In this document: positions 1 through 4,970 of the stretch, in pieces
Numbering within the stretch: position 1 is the stretch's first letter
Layout of the letters: the number at the start of each line of letters is the position of its first letter
Assembly: GCA_030430345.1 (NCBI GenBank)
Contig: JAUIFT010000267.1
Span: 1-5,250 of the forward strand
Length of the DNA: 5,250 bases
Direction of reading: 5' to 3'
From: Calditrichia bacterium
GTDB lineage: Bacteria > Calditrichota > Calditrichia > RBG-13-44-9 > J042
Made by a program: the position numbers and the translations under genes
Notes under the pieces: model-generated
Databases searched by the model: none
Told to the model about the DNA's origin: nothing
Seen by the model: only the letters and a program-made list of their open reading frames with translations

Positions 1-180
1 TGGACGCTGATGGATAATTTTGAATGGGTGGAAGGTGTTAGTGCCCGGTTCGGACTCATCGCGGTCAATTTCGAAACTCAGGAAAGAACGATTCGGAACA
101 GCGGCCTGTTTTTCGCAGACATCTGTCATAATGGTGGTGTTACAGATGAGGCAGTCAAAACTTATCTTTCCGGAGGGTGA
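1..180 (+). CDS. Family 1 glycoside hydrolase (beta-glucosidase type), C-terminal end only
   Basis: Reading frame 1 is open from the first base to a TGA at 178-180 and encodes the last 59 residues of a protein whose start lies left of the window. It contains the GH1 C-terminal signature: LMDNFEWVEG, then RFGL, then a strand ending FETQERT and an R..S segment before an aromatic-rich helix. In GH1 enzymes the Glu-Trp of the NFEW motif lines the sugar-binding subsite and the RFGL strand closes the (beta/alpha)8 barrel. The ending (FFADI, then TDEAVKTYL) matches the usual short tail of bacterial GH1 beta-glucosidases, so the C-terminus looks intact. The family hydrolyses beta-linked glucosides, galactosides or 6-phospho-glycosides, usually in the cytoplasm. 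Both catalytic glutamates lie upstream of the window, so substrate class cannot be judged. No signal or terminator is evident just downstream; its stop overlaps the end of the opposing small gene. Confidence 0.92.
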   Translation, partial: WTLMDNFEWVEGVSARFGLIAVNFETQERTIRNSGLFFADICHNGGVTDEAVKTYLSGG

Positions 181-362
181 TCTTCTCCGACATCTTCTTT
201 TTCGGTGAAGGTTTTCCAGCGAGCCTCCGCCAATTGATCTTTAATTTGTTGTAATGAAATATTCATTGACTCGGCAACATGCGCGCTCCGCATGAGTAAT
301 AAAATCATTATTACAATCGTTCCGAGATACATTAATAGCAATGTATAAACAAGATAGGCCAT
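162..362 (-). CDS. Small single-pass membrane protein, unknown function
   Basis: This encodes 66 residues. Residues about 3-24 form a continuous hydrophobic helix (LVYTLLLMYLGTIVIMILLL). An Arg follows, then an amphipathic stretch with possible coiled-coil character (residues about 32-52, SLQQIKDQLAEARWKTF), and a strongly charged tail ending DHPPER. The ATG at 360-362 is preceded by AAAGGG at a usable distance, a modest ribosome-binding site. It lies 64 bp downstream of the zinc-ribbon/TPR gene on the same strand and could be its operon partner. Its last 19 bp overlap the end of the GH1 gene on the opposite strand. I do not recognise a family. The membrane-helix pattern and the RBS argue for a real gene, but at this length a chance frame remains possible. 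Confidence 0.5.
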   Translation of the reverse strand: MAYLVYTLLLMYLGTIVIMILLLMRSAHVAESMNISLQQIKDQLAEARWKTFTEKEDVGEDHPPER

Positions 363-405
363 ATTCCCTTTAACCGAATTTCTCGTCCTTGTGAAAAGAA
401 TTGTA

Positions 406-421
406 CCTGATATTATTCAGG
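406..421 (-). other. Small inverted repeat between the zinc-ribbon gene and the small membrane-protein gene
   Basis: CCTGA (406-410) and TCAGG (417-421) can form a 5-bp stem just after the stop of the zinc-ribbon/TPR gene. No T-run follows on the minus strand, so it does not look like an intrinsic terminator. This leaves open read-through into the small membrane-protein gene. Confidence 0.25.
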
Positions 422-426
422 CATTA

Positions 427-1296
427 TTATCTTCTTGCTTTAATCTTTCCTAATTCTTCTATTGCAGTAATATTTAACGGATCAATAGACAAAACACGTT
501 CGTAGTTTTTAGTCGCTGACCGATAGCGATACCGTTTCGCATCTTTTTTAGCTTCCTCCAAATAGAAACTAACAATCTTACTTTTCATGTTATTGATATA
601 TTTATTCTCCGGGTCAATTTTCAAAATTTCCCGAATATATATCATTGCATTATCGTCTTCCGGCGTCAGGTATTTTTTATCCTGAAATGCACTGATAGCG
701 TTATCCACCAATCCCGGCAATCGTTTTTGCTGCGCTTCCCGTTCCTGCTCAACCGCCAGTAAACTTCCCCGAATCTCAGCACGCTTTATGTCTGCCAATG
801 GCACCAATTCGCTTTGCGGATATTCAACAATAAACGCTTCGTAAGCGGTTAAAGCTTCAGAGTATTTCGCCTGGGTAAAAAGATCTTCGGCTTTAGCAAA
901 TGCATCACGGCTCATCTGTTGATTGTTCTGTTCGGTAATATACCAGACAAATCCCAGGCATACCAAAAGGGTTATACCGACTACTGCAAGGACAAAATTA
1001 CGTTTTCCTTTGCCGTCCACATCAACACCGCCGCTATCGAAACCACCCATGGTATTATTATCGGCCGTATGCTGTTGATCATACGGATACTGCTCACCCG
1101 GATAGCGTTTGTCTATATTGGGCTGTTCAACCGGATTTTGTACGTTGAATTGCGGCTTGTTACCGCCAACAACCCGCAGCGGAGATTGCCGAACATTAGA
1201 AGAATCTGAAATAGAATCATCCAACGGCGCCTTACAGCGAATGCAAGTAACACGGGTCGCATTATTCATTGAATTACAATGATTACAAACAATCAT
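427..1296 (-). CDS. Zinc-ribbon, transmembrane, TPR-like protein
   Basis: This encodes 289 residues. Residues 1-25 form a small zinc ribbon with two CxxC knuckles (Cys4/Cys7 and Cys18/Cys21). A low-complexity polar linker (about 26-95, rich in N, Q, P, D and G) leads to a basic patch GKGKR and one transmembrane helix at about 100-120. The positive patch on its N-side predicts a cytoplasmic ribbon and an external C-terminal domain. That domain is helical and TPR-like: residues about 131-165 (AEDLFTQAKYSEALTAYEAF followed by a YP turn) and about 244-285 (YRSATKNYERVLSIDP followed by a second helix), with a charged helical segment between. The start is well supported: the ATG at 1294-1296 has a strong AAGGAGG at 1307-1313. 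Such ribbon-membrane-TPR proteins are usually annotated as hypothetical; scaffold or protein-interaction roles are inferred from the repeats only. Nothing in the neighbourhood fixes its partner. Confidence 0.85.
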   Translation of the reverse strand: MIVCNHCNSMNNATRVTCIRCKAPLDDSISDSSNVRQSPLRVVGGNKPQFNVQNPVEQPNIDKRYPGEQYPYDQQHTADNNTMGGFDSGGVDVDGKGKRNFVLAVVGITLLVCLGFVWYITEQNNQQMSRDAFAKAEDLFTQAKYSEALTAYEAFIVEYPQSELVPLADIKRAEIRGSLLAVEQEREAQQKRLPGLVDNAISAFQDKKYLTPEDDNAMIYIREILKIDPENKYINNMKSKIVSFYLEEAKKDAKRYRYRSATKNYERVLSIDPLNITAIEELGKIKARR

Positions 1297-1306
1297 AAAT
1301 GTAAAA

Positions 1307-1334
1307 CCTCCTTGGACAATTCCGGGAACAGTCC
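1307..1334 (-). promoter_or_regulatory. Strong Shine-Dalgarno of the zinc-ribbon gene, abutted by an imperfect dyad
   Basis: AAGGAGG lies at 1307-1313, 10 nt before the ATG. It is immediately preceded in the transcript by a 21-bp imperfect palindrome at 1314-1334. The arms are GGACAATTCC and GGAACAGTCC around a central G; 8 of 10 positions pair, and the core TTCC-G-GGAA is perfect. It could be an operator or a leader hairpin next to the ribosome-binding site. No convincing -35/-10 pair could be fixed upstream. Confidence 0.4.
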
Positions 1335-1666
1335 AGGCTAAGACTAGTCAAGCAGCAAGGGCATCTTTCTCAAAAAGCACTGCTACGTCAAGATTACAGA
1401 TTAACAACTTGAGGTGTTTTTCAGGATGGCCGCAGAGAAATTTTGCAAACCGACCATTTAAAAGAGCGAATTAGTAGTATAAGGCAATAACTGCATTTAC
1501 CAGTATTACTGACGTGATATTAGTCAACGAAGGTGGGAGCATCTTTTTAGCGTAAAAAATTTTTCCTGGTGGAATGCAACTTGGGCTTAGATCTTTGGCA
1601 AATGAACAGGTGAAACACTTACATATTTGCCCATTTGCATGCCTGCCTATTTCCAATCATCATCAA
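1335..1666. other. Gap without a convincing gene
   Basis: This is the longest stretch without a supported gene, between the propeller gene and the zinc-ribbon gene. A 61-codon TTG-initiated minus-strand frame at 1471-1656 has no RBS and no recognisable domain. I see no tRNA cloverleaf and no strong GC hairpin with a T-tract. Minor items are an 11-bp palindrome CAGTATTACTG at 1501-1511 and a minus-strand TATACT at about 1479-1484 that could be a -10 box but lacks a good -35. A weak TTCC-ACCA-GGAA stem followed by AAATTTTTT on the minus strand, near 1557-1576, may be a poor terminator for the propeller gene. The zinc-ribbon gene's promoter presumably lies here. Confidence 0.4.
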
Positions 1667-2737
1667 TCATTTTCGGGGACTATCTATCCGGCCAATAGCA
1701 GCCATTTCCAGGCTACCAAGATACAATTTATCCTGATGTTCCTCCACGCTGGTTACAAATGCAAACGGGTCTCCATTTGTCGACTGGAGATTGTGAACGA
1801 TATTTCCATTCACATCCAAACCAAGAACAAAAGCGAAAGGAATGGGCTTGGGTTGCATGAATGCCGGCAGCCGGGCAACCACTTTCCGGAGGAATGGACT
1901 GTCCGCCAATTTATCAATCAGCGCATTACGCGGCGTAGGCATCGCTACCCAGAAGACATCTTTCCCATTACAGGAGACACCATCGGGAAACCCCGGTAAG
2001 CCTTCGATAAAAACATCTGCCTGCCCTTGTTTTTCCCCACGCAACCAATAGCGGGTTATGCGATATTCCCAGGTTTCATTGACCAGCAAGAAGGATTCAT
2101 CCGGACTCACTGCAATACCGTTGGCAAAATGCAAATCTCTTAATAACACTTTTGTTTCCCGGGTATCCGGATAATATGCGAGCAAACGCCCATTGGGGCG
2201 ATGCTCCAGCAAATCCAGTTTATACTGCTTTTGGAAAAATTTATCCGAAGCATCCGAGAAGTAAATAACGCCACTGGCATCGATATCAAGATCGTCTGTA
2301 AAGCGAAACGGAACCCCCTCAGCCCCGGTTGACAAAACGCTTATTCGCCCGGCGGGGTCGATCGAAAGCAACCCTTTATAGGCGTCGGCAACAATCAGGT
2401 TACCGGCTGCATCAAAGTGAAGCCCCAACGGGCGGCCGTGCGTGTTTGCAAATTCCACCATACCGCTGCCATCTGCTTCGCATCGAAGGATGCGGCCATC
2501 ATCAAGGCCACCATAGATTCTTCCAATGCTATCAACAGCAACATCTTCCGGGCCATGGCCATCGGGTATTTCAATCCGTTCCGTATTTTGTAAATATTCA
2601 TTCGGGGCAAGGTGGCCGCTCATCGGCATAGCTTCTGAAGGTTGCCAGGATACCGAATCGACCGGCGTCGGCCAGATTGCGAGGTAGAGAAGGAGTAAGA
2701 CAAGAATAATTCCCGTATAGCGTAAAATCTTTTTCAT
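1667..2737 (-). CDS. Membrane-anchored SMP-30 / strictosidine-synthase-like beta-propeller
   Basis: This encodes 356 residues from the ATG at 2735-2737. I chose that start because it has GGGAG at a good distance and opens with a typical anchor (KK, then a hydrophobic helix at about 6-22); the frame runs upstream to 2842 but without such signals. The rest is a six-bladed propeller of the SMP-30/gluconolactonase and strictosidine-synthase/APMAP group. Visible signatures are GPEDVAVD (about 62-69), FTDDLDIDASGVIYFSDAS (146-164), HFANGIAVSPDESFLLVNET (203-222), RITRYWLRG (226-234), LPGFPDGVS (247-255) and VFWVAMPTPRNALID (261-275). Glu64, Asn206 and Asp252 sit where SMP-30-type enzymes have their calcium ligands, so a metal-dependent lactonase or esterase activity is possible. 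The substrate cannot be read from sequence, and strictosidine synthesis itself is not implied. It lies 124 bp downstream of the cytochrome gene on the same strand. Length is normal for the family and no disruption is seen. Confidence 0.9.
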   Translation of the reverse strand: MKKILRYTGIILVLLLLYLAIWPTPVDSVSWQPSEAMPMSGHLAPNEYLQNTERIEIPDGHGPEDVAVDSIGRIYGGLDDGRILRCEADGSGMVEFANTHGRPLGLHFDAAGNLIVADAYKGLLSIDPAGRISVLSTGAEGVPFRFTDDLDIDASGVIYFSDASDKFFQKQYKLDLLEHRPNGRLLAYYPDTRETKVLLRDLHFANGIAVSPDESFLLVNETWEYRITRYWLRGEKQGQADVFIEGLPGFPDGVSCNGKDVFWVAMPTPRNALIDKLADSPFLRKVVARLPAFMQPKPIPFAFVLGLDVNGNIVHNLQSTNGDPFAFVTSVEEHQDKLYLGSLEMAAIGRIDSPRK

Positions 2738-2743
2738 TATTTT

Positions 2744-2774
2744 CTCCCGGCATATCTTGAAGGCACGACGGGAG
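2744..2774 (-). promoter_or_regulatory. Leader hairpin that includes the propeller gene's Shine-Dalgarno
   Basis: In the minus-strand transcript CTCCCG (2774-2769) can pair with CGGGAG (2749-2744) across a 19-nt loop. The 3' arm contains the GGGAG Shine-Dalgarno sequence of the propeller gene, whose ATG begins 6 nt later. When folded, the ribosome-binding site would be masked, suggesting translational control. The pairing is seen directly; a regulatory role is inference. Confidence 0.4.
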
Positions 2775-2806
2775 TATACTAAAAAATTGGAAGATATGAA
2801 AGCAGT

Positions 2807-2834
2807 GGCAGTAGCGTTTAACACTGCTACTGCC
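2807..2834 (-). repeat. Perfect 9-bp inverted repeat downstream of the cytochrome gene
   Basis: GGCAGTAGC (2807-2815) and GCTACTGCC (2826-2834) form a perfect 9-bp stem with a 10-nt loop, starting 27 nt after the cytochrome stop codon. On the minus strand no T-run follows directly (the next T-rich stretch is about 20 nt further on), so it is not a canonical terminator. It may be a 3'-end stabilising or processing hairpin between two co-transcribed genes, or a weak attenuator lowering expression of the propeller gene. Adjacent GCAGTG/CACTGC permits an alternative fold. Confidence 0.5.
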
Positions 2835-2861
2835 GATTGCAACCGCTGCTATTTCCATTTA

Positions 2862-3770
2862 TTACTGTTCCACTGCCTGGGCAACTGGGGCGATTGATTG
2901 CAGATAGAGCCAAAGCGCTTTCAATTCCTCATCGCTCATTTTACCGACGAACTCCGGCATCCCTTTGCTAATCTCGCTACCATCGGGACGTGTGTAGCTG
3001 CGCAGTGCCCGGAAAAAATCCGCTTCATCCCAGCTACCAATGCCATGATTCGGATCCGGGGTAATATTTGCTGAAGGTGGCGAGCCTGGTGCACCGGCAA
3101 CAATGCCGCCAGCCAATGTTGGGCCATGACACCCCTGGCACATAGTACCCAGATATTCGCCATAGGCGATGGTGATGCCCGGGGAAATATCCGCGCTTCT
3201 CTCCTGATCGTGAGCCACAATTCTGCCAGGCAAAAGTTCATCATTAAAATTATTAAGCAAATGAAAGACAGGACCGAAGCGCCGCTCCGGTAATTCATTA
3301 TCCACAGGTGCTAGCTGTTTTAAATACGCAATAATTGCCCCCAGCTGGGTATTATTAATATGAGAATATTCTACAGCCGGCATAATCGCCAATGCTCTCC
3401 CCTGCCGGTTCAATCCATGGCGAATCGCCCGTATCCAATCCTTATCCTGGTATTCCTTTCCGATACCGCCCTTTCCAGCGGTCAGATTTGCCGGGGCCAA
3501 GGTGGCCATTGCCGGACTATTAATCATTAACTTTCCGGATAAATCAGCACCATGGCATTCCGTACAGCCCCGGGAAACCACCAGCCGCCGTCCTTCCGCA
3601 ACCGCTGCGGAATCCGCAGGTATCTCCATCAGCAAACGGTTATCTGCAACCGCGAAGACCTGATCGATATTTTTGCTACCCTGGTAATACAAACCACCGC
3701 CAATTATCAAGACTATTCCAACTAAGCTTCCAAAAACAATTCCGATCCATTTCAAGGTTTTCTTTAACAC
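2862..3770 (-). CDS. Membrane-anchored dihaem cytochrome c
   Basis: This encodes 302 residues from a GTG at 3768-3770, preceded by AGGAGG 7 nt upstream, which decides the start. Residues about 8-29 are a hydrophobic segment (IGIVFGSLVGIVLIIGGGLYY), an uncleaved anchor or signal that exports the rest. Two class-I-type cytochrome c domains follow. The first has haem motif CTECH (Cys69, Cys72, His73) with likely axial Met130 in ALAIMPAVEYSHI. The second has CQGCH (Cys211, Cys214, His215) with likely axial Met271 in SKGMPEFVGKMSDEEL. Each domain ends with the usual helix (AIIAYLKQL, ALWLYLQSI). Proteins of this kind carry electrons between a dehydrogenase and the respiratory chain at the outer face of the membrane. 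No dehydrogenase gene is in the window, so its donor is unknown. It is transcribed ahead of the propeller gene, probably in one unit. A specific subunit assignment (for example to an alcohol or gluconate dehydrogenase) is not justified. Confidence 0.93.
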   Translation of the reverse strand: MLKKTLKWIGIVFGSLVGIVLIIGGGLYYQGSKNIDQVFAVADNRLLMEIPADSAAVAEGRRLVVSRGCTECHGADLSGKLMINSPAMATLAPANLTAGKGGIGKEYQDKDWIRAIRHGLNRQGRALAIMPAVEYSHINNTQLGAIIAYLKQLAPVDNELPERRFGPVFHLLNNFNDELLPGRIVAHDQERSADISPGITIAYGEYLGTMCQGCHGPTLAGGIVAGAPGSPPSANITPDPNHGIGSWDEADFFRALRSYTRPDGSEISKGMPEFVGKMSDEELKALWLYLQSIAPVAQAVEQ

Positions 3771-3777
3771 GACATTG

Positions 3778-3813
3778 CCTCCTGATAGTTTTGTTATTAA
3801 CCGGTTACTATCA
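3778..3813 (-). promoter_or_regulatory. Shine-Dalgarno of the cytochrome gene and adjoining operator-like dyad
   Basis: AGGAGG (3778-3783) is the ribosome-binding site of the cytochrome gene. Touching it is an inverted repeat, TGATAGT (3783-3789) and ACTATCA (3807-3813), spaced by 17 nt. Within the spacer and reaching the inner base of one arm is a perfect 10-bp palindrome TAACCGGTTA (3798-3807). The arrangement suits a dimeric repressor site or a leader hairpin. Possible -35-like TTGGCA and TTGCAC lie just upstream, but no matching -10 is clear, so a promoter is not fixed. A further CCAAT/ATTGG repeat lies at 3823-3837. Confidence 0.4.
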
Positions 3814-3900
3814 AGTGCAATGCCAATTTTTCATTGGTTGCTGTAAAGCACTGTAAATTAATGAGTAATGGAAAATTACAAATTCTGAATTATTGCAATT

Positions 3901-4018
3901 TAACGGCGGTTTGCTCGTCGTAATCGTCGAGAGAAATGAATGCTACTGTTTTTATTGAATTTAAGTTCGTTAAAATTGTAGACAGCATGCTTAACTCAAT
4001 AAAAGCTAACGGCGGTTT
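3901..4018. repeat. Pair of 12-bp direct repeats flanking the end of the HEAT-repeat gene
   Basis: TAACGGCGGTTT occurs at 3901-3912 and again at 4007-4018. The second copy encodes the last codons and part of the stop region of the HEAT-repeat gene; the first lies in the noncoding gap beyond it. The about 94 bp between them is AT-rich with no gene. This could be a small tandem duplication of the gene's 3' end or replication slippage. Confidence 0.5.
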
Positions 4019-4485
4019 AATGTTTGAAGCAACTCCCGGATATTTTCGGGGCAGATTTTTAATAAGATTTTTTCGCCGATCAAATGCAGATGATCTTCCG
4101 CAAGAGATTGATTCATCGCTAACAACAAAGGCTTCACAGCAGTTTCTCCATGTCGCACCAATCCTTCCGCAGCCATCCAGCGAATGCTGCTCTTGCTATC
4201 AGAGAGTGCTTGGATTAATAAGGGAATTGTTAGCGGATCATCCATTTGGCACAGTATTTTTACTGTTTCATAACGAACAATGGCTAAATCGTGTTTAACC
4301 GATGGCCCCAGGTAATCCAATGCCGGGGGGCCGGCGGCCAACATAACCTGCCGGGCTTTTTCCCGCAAGCTTGCATCGGGCGCCCCTAGCCGGTTTGCCC
4401 AATCCGATAAGGACAGTTGAGTGTTTCGATTTCCAGCCGCAAGGGTGTCATTCAAAAAATAATTCATAATATCTACGTCTTTCAT
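4006..4485 (-). CDS. HEAT-repeat protein
   Basis: This encodes 159 residues without signal peptide or membrane helix, so probably cytoplasmic. It is all-helical, with HEAT-type helical pairs at about residues 38-60 (REKARQVMLAAGPPALDYL), 65-94 (DLAIVRYETVKILCQMDDPLTIPLLIQAL) and 96-124 (DSKSSIRWMAAEGLVRHGETAVKPLLLAM). The last shows the Asp/Arg positions and the GxxAxxPL turn typical of HEAT and PBS-lyase-HEAT repeats. Such proteins usually serve as docking or scaffold modules, and nothing here points to catalysis. The ATG at 4483-4485 has no strong SD nearby (GGGAG lies 15 nt upstream, within the preceding frame). A second in-frame ATG lies six codons in. Start by translational coupling from the reading frame that ends 9 nt upstream is plausible. 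It is followed by about 235 bp before the cytochrome gene, so it is probably a separate unit from that pair. Confidence 0.82.
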   Translation of the reverse strand: MKDVDIMNYFLNDTLAAGNRNTQLSLSDWANRLGAPDASLREKARQVMLAAGPPALDYLGPSVKHDLAIVRYETVKILCQMDDPLTIPLLIQALSDSKSSIRWMAAEGLVRHGETAVKPLLLAMNQSLAEDHLHLIGEKILLKICPENIRELLQTLNRR

Positions 4486-4490
4486 AAAAT

Positions 4491-4502
4491 AGTTTTAAAA
4501 CT
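4491..4502 (-). repeat. 12-bp perfect palindrome at the junction of two minus-strand frames
   Basis: AGTTTTAAAACT at 4491-4502 is a perfect palindrome spanning the stop codon of the upstream frame and the leader of the HEAT-repeat gene. It separates a GGGAG from the ATG. It is AT-rich, so a role as operator or hairpin is only a possibility. Confidence 0.3.
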
Positions 4503-4605
4503 CCCAACTCATACCTAAAAAGGGTAAAATTCCAAAAAATGTTTCACTTTCAATCGTATGGGTAAAATCGCTTTCATTCGCTGCACGAATCTCGTGATCA
4601 TAGCT
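4495..4605 (-). other. Tail resembling the C-terminus of an outer-membrane beta-barrel protein
   Basis: The last 36 codons of the fused frame do not belong to VirB11. They end FFGILPFLGMSWEF. The C-terminal Phe, with hydrophobic residues at alternate positions before it (W at -3, M at -5, L at -7), is the signature of the last strand of an outer-membrane barrel recognised by the BAM machinery. The stop is 9 nt from the ATG of the HEAT-repeat gene, the spacing of an operon partner. I infer that this is the surviving 3' end of a native barrel-protein gene whose front was replaced or interrupted near 4606. The identity of the protein cannot be given from so short a piece. Confidence 0.4.
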
Positions 4606-4875
4606 AACGATATTCTCATGATTATATAAATTAATTTCCCTTGCATCCTCAACGGTAATTAAGCGCTCATCTTTTGATATTTCCCCTAATGCGGCATTGG
4701 TGAATGTAGTTTTACCAGTAGATGTACCACCGCTGATGATGATATTTTTTTTATATAGGACCGCCTTTTTGATAAACTCATCGATTTTATTAGCCTTCAG
4801 TAATTTTGCCAATTCTGCATCATTTTTATCTTTGACTATGTTTCCTAAAGCTAAATACCCTAAGATATTTATCAA
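4495..4875 (-). pseudogene. VirB11-type ATPase remnant fused to an unrelated tail
   Basis: This is an open frame of 126 codons with a weak TTG start and no RBS; the frame stays open upstream to about 4899. Residues about 13-90 match the core of VirB11/TrbB-type ATPases, which power type IV secretion and conjugation from the inner face of the membrane. There is a linker helix ELAKLLKANKIDEFIKKAV, the strand KKNIIISGG, the P-loop GGTSTGKT (49-56, Lys55 and Thr56 binding nucleotide phosphates), FTNAAL, and the strand ERLITVEDAREI (70-81) with its acidic pair. Whole VirB11 proteins are about 330-350 residues. Here the N-terminal domain is missing, and the Walker B, His box and rest of the C-terminal domain are replaced after about residue 90 by a different sequence. 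Reading the minus strand in one alternative frame past that point does not recover VirB11 residues, so a simple frameshift does not explain it. It cannot be a working VirB11 ATPase. Confidence 0.75.
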
Positions 4876-4934
4876 TGAGTTAATAAACGTGAAAAAAATT
4901 TAATCAATATTCTTAAAAATTATTAATTTCGAAT

Positions 4935-4955
4935 AAATGAAGTTATTCTTCATTT
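4935..4955 (-). terminator. Possible AT-rich hairpin terminator of the right-end gene
   Basis: AAATGAAG (4935-4942) and CTTCATTT (4948-4955) form a perfect 8-bp stem with a 5-nt loop, 15 nt beyond the stop of the gene at the right end. On the minus strand the stem is followed by only a short T-rich run, and it has just two G-C pairs. It is therefore a weak candidate. The surrounding 100 bp has about 15 % GC. Confidence 0.35.
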
Positions 4956-4970
4956 TTAGTTAAAATATCG

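Noticed and set aside
919..1209. Plus-strand 96-codon frame opposite the zinc-ribbon/TPR gene.
   Set aside because: Antisense shadow of a gene with strong RBS, CxxC knuckles and a membrane helix.
1471..1656. 61-codon TTG-initiated minus-strand frame in the large gap.
   Set aside because: No ribosome-binding site, no recognisable domain and unconvincing composition; treated as noncoding.
2738..2842. N-terminal extension of the propeller frame to 2842.
   Set aside because: The ATG at 2735-2737 has a good SD and directly begins a typical membrane anchor; the extension covers the intergenic hairpin and has no RBS.
2598..2858. Minus-strand 86-codon frame starting just after the cytochrome stop.
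   Set aside because: It overlaps the start of the well-supported propeller gene in another frame and shows no domain.
3773..3775. ATG just upstream of the cytochrome GTG.
   Set aside because: It is out of frame, reaches a stop after three codons and is too close to the AGGAGG; the GTG at 3768-3770 has ideal spacing.
3901..4005. GTTAAGC / RYYYAAC-like heptamers beyond the HEAT-repeat gene, suggesting an integron attC site.
   Set aside because: No correctly spaced pair of core heptamers with a symmetric interior could be built, and no second cassette junction is present.
3936..4298. Plus-strand 120-codon frame opposite the HEAT-repeat gene.
   Set aside because: It is antisense to a gene with clear HEAT repeats and has no recognisable features of its own.
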